From Bifidobacterium breve (GTDB lineage: Bacteria; Actinomycetota; Acidimicrobiia; Acidimicrobiales; Ilumatobacteraceae), in assembly GCA_945896935.1 (NCBI GenBank), contig CAMDER010000122.1, positions 1-5,301 on the forward strand: 5,301 nucleotides of DNA. The letters are read 5' to 3'. The position numbers and the translations under genes are program-made. Below, in pieces: positions 1 through 2,821 of the stretch (its first letter is position 1; the number at the start of each line of letters is the position of its first letter). Under the pieces are notes generated by a model. It searched no databases, was not told where the DNA came from, and saw only the letters and a program-made list of their open reading frames with translations.

Positions 1-54
1 TTGGGTGTGGCGAGCGTGGGCGCCGGTCTGTTGCAGGGGCATTGGGGTGGTCAT
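1..54 (-). CDS. Possible N-terminal fragment of a divergent gene, cut by the window edge (uncertain)
   Basis: Read on the minus strand from ATG at 54, the frame is open to the window edge (MTTPMPLQQTGAHARHTQ...), and 14 of 18 codons end in G or C. An in-frame GTG lies directly upstream at 57. A hexamer CATGTT sits 6 nt before the ATG, similar to the leaderless arrangement of two other genes here, but no Shine-Dalgarno is visible. A competing reading is the 3' end of a plus-strand gene, open from position 1 to a TGA at 88-90, with a Gly/His-rich tail (...GLLQGHWGGHHINMHSSHSRS). The other two plus frames are also open for over 80 bases, so the sequence alone cannot decide. No family is recognised for either reading. 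Confidence 0.22.
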   Translation of the reverse strand, partial: MTTPMPLQQTGAHARHTQ

Positions 55-71
55 CACATCAACATGCACAG

Positions 72-100
72 TTCGCACAGTAGATCGTGAAAAGTACTAG
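72..100 (+). promoter_or_regulatory. Weak candidate sigma-70-type promoter for the 134 gene
   Basis: TTCGCA (72-77) and TACTAG (95-100) are separated by 17 nt and lie 33 nt before the ATG at 134. They match the -35 and -10 consensus at 4/6 and 3/6 positions, so this is only a suggestion. A 6-bp inverted repeat, AAGTAC (92-97) and GTACTT (117-122), partly overlaps the -10 and could be an operator or chance. Confidence 0.22.
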
Positions 101-122
101 ACATGGACATACACACGTACTT

Positions 123-127
123 GGGGG
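123..127 (+). promoter_or_regulatory. Ribosome-binding site supporting the 134 start
   Basis: GGGGG lies 6 nt before the ATG at 134. It would be 12 nt from the alternative ATG at 140, so it favours the upstream start. Confidence 0.45.
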
Positions 128-133
128 TACATC

Positions 134-919
134 ATGACTATGTCAGCTATTGAAGCTTTGAAAAATGAACAGGCATTAGCCGTCGAATTAATGAACTCAT
201 TGAGTGCCGATGAATGGAATGCTCAATCGGGATGTACGGGTTGGCGAGTGCAAGAAGTGTTCTGCCACATGGCGAGTGTCTTTCATTCGATCGCCGACCC
301 CTCGACCATTGAAGGCGGATCCAGCGAAGACGTTGAAGAGAACGCCGAAGTTCCAGTGCAAGCCCGCAAGTCGTGGACCCGCGATCAGGTTATTGCTGAA
401 TATATGGAGTGGAGCGAAAAAGGAATCGGCGCATTGTCGTTTATGAATACGCCCGAAATGGCTGACACCGTGATTCCGTTGGCAAACCTTGGTTCACACC
501 CGATGCATCTTTTAGCCAACGCAATTGTGTTCGACCATTATTGCCATCTACGCCACGACGTTGGGCATGCCATTGCCAAGGCTGCAGCGTTACCGCGTGA
601 CCCACTGTCGTTGACGGCAACTCTTGAATGGATGCTCGCCGGCATTCCGCAAATGTGTCAACCAGCGTTGTCGGTTGCACCAAAGCAATCCGTGAACTTG
701 GTCTTTGAAGGACCGGGCGGTGGTTCGTGGATTCTTGCTCCGGGTGATGATTTGTGGACGATTACCCCAGGGCGTGATGCAAGTGCACCATCGGCAATCA
801 GCAATGCTCACGATTTCATTTCGTGGGGCACCAAGCGCGCCGACTGGAAAGCAAGTACTCGTCTAGAAAAAGGCAACGCCGACACCGAAACTGTATTAAA
901 CGCCATCAACGTCATTTAA
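134..919 (+). CDS. Mycothiol-dependent maleylpyruvate isomerase-like (MDMPI/DinB-like) family protein
   Basis: A 261-residue cytoplasmic protein of the actinobacterial TIGR03083/MDMPI type. The N-terminal half has the DinB-like four-helix-bundle signature: a helix with E12, then W28, then the GW(x)VxxVxxH segment (G36 W37 R38 V39 ... H45), with H45 a likely metal ligand. A second histidine cluster, DHYCHLRHD (134-142), sits where the remaining metal ligands are expected. The C-terminal part (about 155-261) looks like the usual alpha/beta domain and ends in the typical Leu-x-x-Ile-Asn-Val tail. Known members use a divalent metal and mycothiol as thiol cofactor for isomerisation or thiol transfer; the substrate here cannot be told from sequence. 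The ATG at 134 has GGGGG (123-127) 6 nt upstream. A second ATG at 140 would remove only two residues and is also possible. No signal peptide or membrane segment is seen. The next gene starts 38 nt downstream on the same strand but seems to have its own promoter. Confidence 0.87.
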   Translation: MTMSAIEALKNEQALAVELMNSLSADEWNAQSGCTGWRVQEVFCHMASVFHSIADPSTIEGGSSEDVEENAEVPVQARKSWTRDQVIAEYMEWSEKGIGALSFMNTPEMADTVIPLANLGSHPMHLLANAIVFDHYCHLRHDVGHAIAKAAALPRDPLSLTATLEWMLAGIPQMCQPALSVAPKQSVNLVFEGPGGGSWILAPGDDLWTITPGRDASAPSAISNAHDFISWGTKRADWKASTRLEKGNADTETVLNAINVI

Positions 920-920
920 T

Positions 921-941
921 GCTCAACGTTCATGCATGAGC
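921..941 (+). repeat. Small inverted repeat between the 134 and 958 genes
   Basis: GCTCA (921-925) and TGAGC (937-941) form perfect 5-bp arms around an 11-nt loop that contains the palindrome CATGCATG (931-938, overlapping the right arm). There is no following T-run, so it is not a convincing intrinsic terminator. It overlaps the expected promoter spacer of the 958 gene, so an operator role is possible but unproven. Confidence 0.25.
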
Positions 942-945
942 GTGG

Positions 946-957
946 CACGATAGAGGG
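946..957 (+). promoter_or_regulatory. Candidate -10 element of a leaderless transcript (958 gene)
   Basis: CACGAT (946-951) is followed by six bases (AGAGGG) and then the ATG. Transcription would start at or next to the start codon. AGAGGG touches the ATG with zero spacing, so it cannot work as a normal Shine-Dalgarno. No good -35 is visible. The same hexamer-N6-ATG layout is seen at the 2464 start. Confidence 0.35.
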
Positions 958-1170
958 ATGAGTGACGCACTTCCATTAACTCTTGCCGCAACATCTTCGA
1001 TTTGTCCTCGTTGCAACACGTTGCACAACGGTCGTTTTTACGGGCCGTGTGAAGATTGTCGAGTTCAGATGAAGGCAACCATGGGCAATGAAGCGCGTGA
1101 TGTTGACGTTGCTGAATACGTTCCGAAAATGAACGTCACGCCGAATGCAGTCGCAACAAAAGACGACTGA
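958..1170 (+). CDS. Small zinc-ribbon protein, function unknown
   Basis: A 70-residue protein with two cysteine knuckles, CPRC (C16, C19) and CEDC (C31, C34), spaced 11 residues apart, the pattern of a compact four-cysteine zinc ribbon. This is read from the sequence; zinc binding is inferred. The segment between the knuckles (NTLHNGRFYGP) would form the ribbon loop. The C-terminal half (about 40-70) is charged, without a recognisable domain, and ends Ala-Thr-Lys-Asp-Asp. The coding frame has no rival of similar quality and the cysteine spacing argues that it is real. I do not recognise a named family; short zinc ribbons of this kind often bind nucleic acid or protein partners, but nothing here identifies one. 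It follows the MDMPI-like gene by 38 nt, and its stop lies 4 bases from the stop of the convergent LLM gene. Confidence 0.72.
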   Translation: MSDALPLTLAATSSICPRCNTLHNGRFYGPCEDCRVQMKATMGNEARDVDVAEYVPKMNVTPNAVATKDD

Positions 1171-1174
1171 TTAC

Positions 1175-2464
1175 TTATTTGTTTTCTGGTAATTGATCTT
1201 CACGCACTCCGCCACCTGGACGGAAAGTTGCTCCACGATCATCTTTTCCTGATTGCATTTGTTGCATCATCACACCGAGTTCGGCTGATGCCCGTTCGTC
1301 GCCAAGAATCTTTTGCATGACTGCAGCACCGGCACCAGCCATTAATGCTGCTTGATTGTCATTGAGAAACTTCATTGACGCACGCTGTCCAACAGTGGTG
1401 CGATTGATTTCTGGTATCACGTAACGCGCCACTAAATCCCATGAACGCAATGTGTTTTCGCGGTTCGCCCAATCGTGCGCAAAACCTAATGCAACACCAA
1501 AACCACCAGTGATTTCTTGCAAATGTCGAATCGTTGCCACCAAATCATCGGGTGTTCCAATGATCGCAATGCCACCAGCAGTGATTTGCTCGAGCAAATC
1601 CCATTTATTTTCAACATGAACTGCACCAGGTCGACCAAGCGTCCACACGTTGTATTCGTTGTGCCAACGTTGCAAACCGTCAACTGCTTGATTGCGGGCT
1701 TCTTCACGCGATTCGGCAATATGGAAACTCAACATCACGCGCCAGTTTTTGCGATCAATAGTTTGGCTGTGCTTCAGTGCAGATTCTTGAGCGAATGACC
1801 ACTGGGTGGGTAATGCGGCAAGACCAGCGGTGCTGTTTGAGGCAATTGATAAAACACCACAACCAAACTTGCCAGCCATTTGCATTCCCGACGGCGACAA
1901 AGTTGATGCAGTAACAACTGGCATGTTGTCTTGCACAGGAAGAAGTTGTAGTTGTGCATCTTTCAGCTTGAACCAATCACTCTCATGAGAGAAGCGATCT
2001 TCACCGCGCAACAAACGCAAGATGACACCTAGGGCTTCGTCCTGGCGATCGCGTTGCACTAACGGATCAATGCCGAGAGTCCACGCATCGCTGGGCAATG
2101 CGCCAGGTCCGGTACCAAACATGGCGCGACCTTTGGTCATGTGGTCGAGTTGCACGATACGTTGCGCGACATTGAAGGGGTGGTGATACGGAAGTGAGAT
2201 GACGCCGGTGCCCAGACCAATGGTGTGGGTTCGTTGACCAGCCGCAGCCAAAAACATTTCTGGCGATGCGATCATTTCCCAACCACTTGAATGGTGTTCT
2301 CCACACCAAAATTCGTCAAAACCCAGACGGTCAAGGTGGGCTGCAAAGTCGAGGTCGCTTTGAAACTGCAGAACCGGGTTCTCTCCGACCGGGTGATGAG
2401 GCGCCAAGAAGGTACCGAATTTCAAACGGTCGGGCCGACCACCAGTATTTGATTGTTGAGCCAT
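1175..2464 (-). CDS. LLM-class flavin-dependent oxidoreductase (limonene monooxygenase-like)
   Basis: A 429-residue member of the bacterial luciferase-like monooxygenase superfamily, a TIM-barrel enzyme that uses reduced FMN and O2 (or F420 in some relatives). Family marks in order: LKFGTFLAPHH first strand (14-24), DRLGFDEFWCGEHH (45-58), IGLGTGVISLPYHHP (82-96), the GRAMFGTGPG flavin-phosphate region (112-121), and IIGTPDD (301-307), the usual late motif. The GEHHSSGWE and SLPYHHP stretches resemble actinobacterial proteins annotated as limonene 1,2-monooxygenase; the actual substrate is not known from sequence. Residues about 355-429 extend past the usual barrel end with a helix-like, Met/Ala/Gln-rich segment and a Gly/charged tail. 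There is no signal peptide, so it is cytoplasmic. The ATG at 2464 has no Shine-Dalgarno but a -10-like TACTGT 6 nt upstream, suggesting a leaderless mRNA. It is divergent from the tRNA gene and convergent with the zinc-ribbon gene. Confidence 0.92.
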   Translation of the reverse strand: MAQQSNTGGRPDRLKFGTFLAPHHPVGENPVLQFQSDLDFAAHLDRLGFDEFWCGEHHSSGWEMIASPEMFLAAAGQRTHTIGLGTGVISLPYHHPFNVAQRIVQLDHMTKGRAMFGTGPGALPSDAWTLGIDPLVQRDRQDEALGVILRLLRGEDRFSHESDWFKLKDAQLQLLPVQDNMPVVTASTLSPSGMQMAGKFGCGVLSIASNSTAGLAALPTQWSFAQESALKHSQTIDRKNWRVMLSFHIAESREEARNQAVDGLQRWHNEYNVWTLGRPGAVHVENKWDLLEQITAGGIAIIGTPDDLVATIRHLQEITGGFGVALGFAHDWANRENTLRSWDLVARYVIPEINRTTVGQRASMKFLNDNQAALMAGAGAAVMQKILGDERASAELGVMMQQMQSGKDDRGATFRPGGGVREDQLPENK

Positions 2465-2476
2465 GTGTCTACAGTA
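2465..2476 (-). promoter_or_regulatory. Candidate -10 element of a leaderless transcript (LLM gene)
   Basis: On the minus strand TACTGT (2476 down to 2471) fits the actinobacterial TAnnnT -10 pattern and lies exactly 6 nt (AGACAC) before the ATG at 2464. No purine-rich ribosome-binding site exists in between. The -35 is weak. Confidence 0.4.
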
Positions 2477-2540
2477 GGTTGCGACATCAGAATTGCTGAC
2501 AGTTCACCGATACAAAGAGCGGATTTTTCGGGTTTTCGGC

Positions 2541-2546
2541 TAACCT
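2541..2546 (+). promoter_or_regulatory. Weak candidate -10 of the tRNA-Ala promoter
   Basis: TAACCT (2541-2546) fits TAnnnT and would give a 5' leader of about 8 nt before the mature tRNA. No convincing -35 is found 16-18 nt upstream. The rest of 2477-2560 shows no gene or clear signal. Confidence 0.28.
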
Positions 2547-2560
2547 GTCAAAGCCATAAC

Positions 2561-2633
2561 GGGGACGTAGCTCAGTTGGCAGAGCGCTACCTTTGCAAGG
2601 TAGATGTCAGGGGTTCGATTCCCCTCGTCTCCA
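2561..2633 (+). tRNA. tRNA-Ala (anticodon TGC)
   Basis: A complete 73-nt cloverleaf. The acceptor stem is GGGGACG (2561-2567) with CGTCTCC (2626-2632), including the G3-U70 wobble pair that identifies alanine tRNAs, and discriminator A at 2633. The D stem is GCTC/GAGC (2570-2573/2582-2585). The anticodon stem is CTACC/GGTAG (2587-2591/2599-2603) around loop TTTGCAA, with anticodon TGC at 2594-2596. The variable loop has 5 nt. The T arm is AGGGG-TTCGATT-CCCCT (2609-2625). The 3' CCA is not encoded (CTC follows) and must be added after transcription. It reads GCA and, by wobble, other GCN alanine codons. No clear T-run terminator follows. Confidence 0.97.
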
Positions 2634-2765
2634 CTCGTTGCTTCAATTTTGAGCCCGTGGGCATCCCGGGACTTCCTAGCGTGAGCCCGCACATGTACGG
2701 CAGGTGACGTTTTGAACATTTTGTAACCACGTATTGCATCAAATCCGCATCAGTAATAGTGTCCG
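2634..2765. other. Non-coding spacer downstream of tRNA-Ala
   Basis: No convincing gene on either strand. It contains a short hairpin GCCC-GT-GGGC (2653-2662), the palindrome CCCGGG (2666-2671) and a direct repeat TGAGCCCG (2650-2657 and 2682-2689). None is followed by a T-tract, so tRNA transcription termination here is not explained by an obvious intrinsic terminator. Confidence 0.45.
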
Positions 2766-2769
2766 TTGG

Positions 2770-2786
2770 TGAGATTTTATATCTCA
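2770..2786. repeat. 17-bp palindrome upstream of the repeat-protein gene (possible operator)
   Basis: TGAGAT (2770-2775) and ATCTCA (2781-2786) are perfect 6-bp inverted arms around a 5-nt AT-rich centre (TTTAT). It lies immediately upstream of the candidate -10 hexamer TATAAC. The position suits a dimeric regulator that controls the giant downstream gene; this is inference. Confidence 0.4.
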
Positions 2787-2792
2787 TATAAC
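2787..2792 (+). promoter_or_regulatory. Candidate -10 hexamer for the ELWxxDGT repeat gene
   Basis: TATAAC matches the consensus at 5 of 6 positions and lies 29 nt before the ATG at 2822, giving a leader of about 23 nt that includes the ribosome-binding site. The best -35 (TTGGTG, 2766-2771) is only 15 nt away and weak, so an activator or another sigma factor may be needed. Confidence 0.38.
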
Positions 2793-2808
2793 TACTAGAG
2801 CTTCTGGC

Positions 2809-2813
2809 GAGGG
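2809..2813 (+). promoter_or_regulatory. Ribosome-binding site fixing the 2822 start
   Basis: GAGGG lies 8 nt before the ATG at 2822. It is 38 nt from the next in-frame ATG (2852), so it supports the upstream start although the signal peptide would look more usual from 2852. Confidence 0.6.
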
Positions 2814-2821
2814 TTAACGGC

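Noticed and set aside
1517..1798. Plus-strand frame of 93 codons opposite the LLM gene
   Set aside because: It lies fully antisense to conserved LLM coding sequence and has no recognisable domain.
2634..2700. Possible tRNA terminator or att site
   Set aside because: Short hairpins have no T-run, and no second copy of the tRNA 3' end was found in the window.
2453..2707. Plus-strand frame of 84 codons containing GDVAQLAERYLCKVDVRGSIP
   Set aside because: This is the sense translation of the tRNA cloverleaf, another common artefact; it also overlaps the LLM start region.
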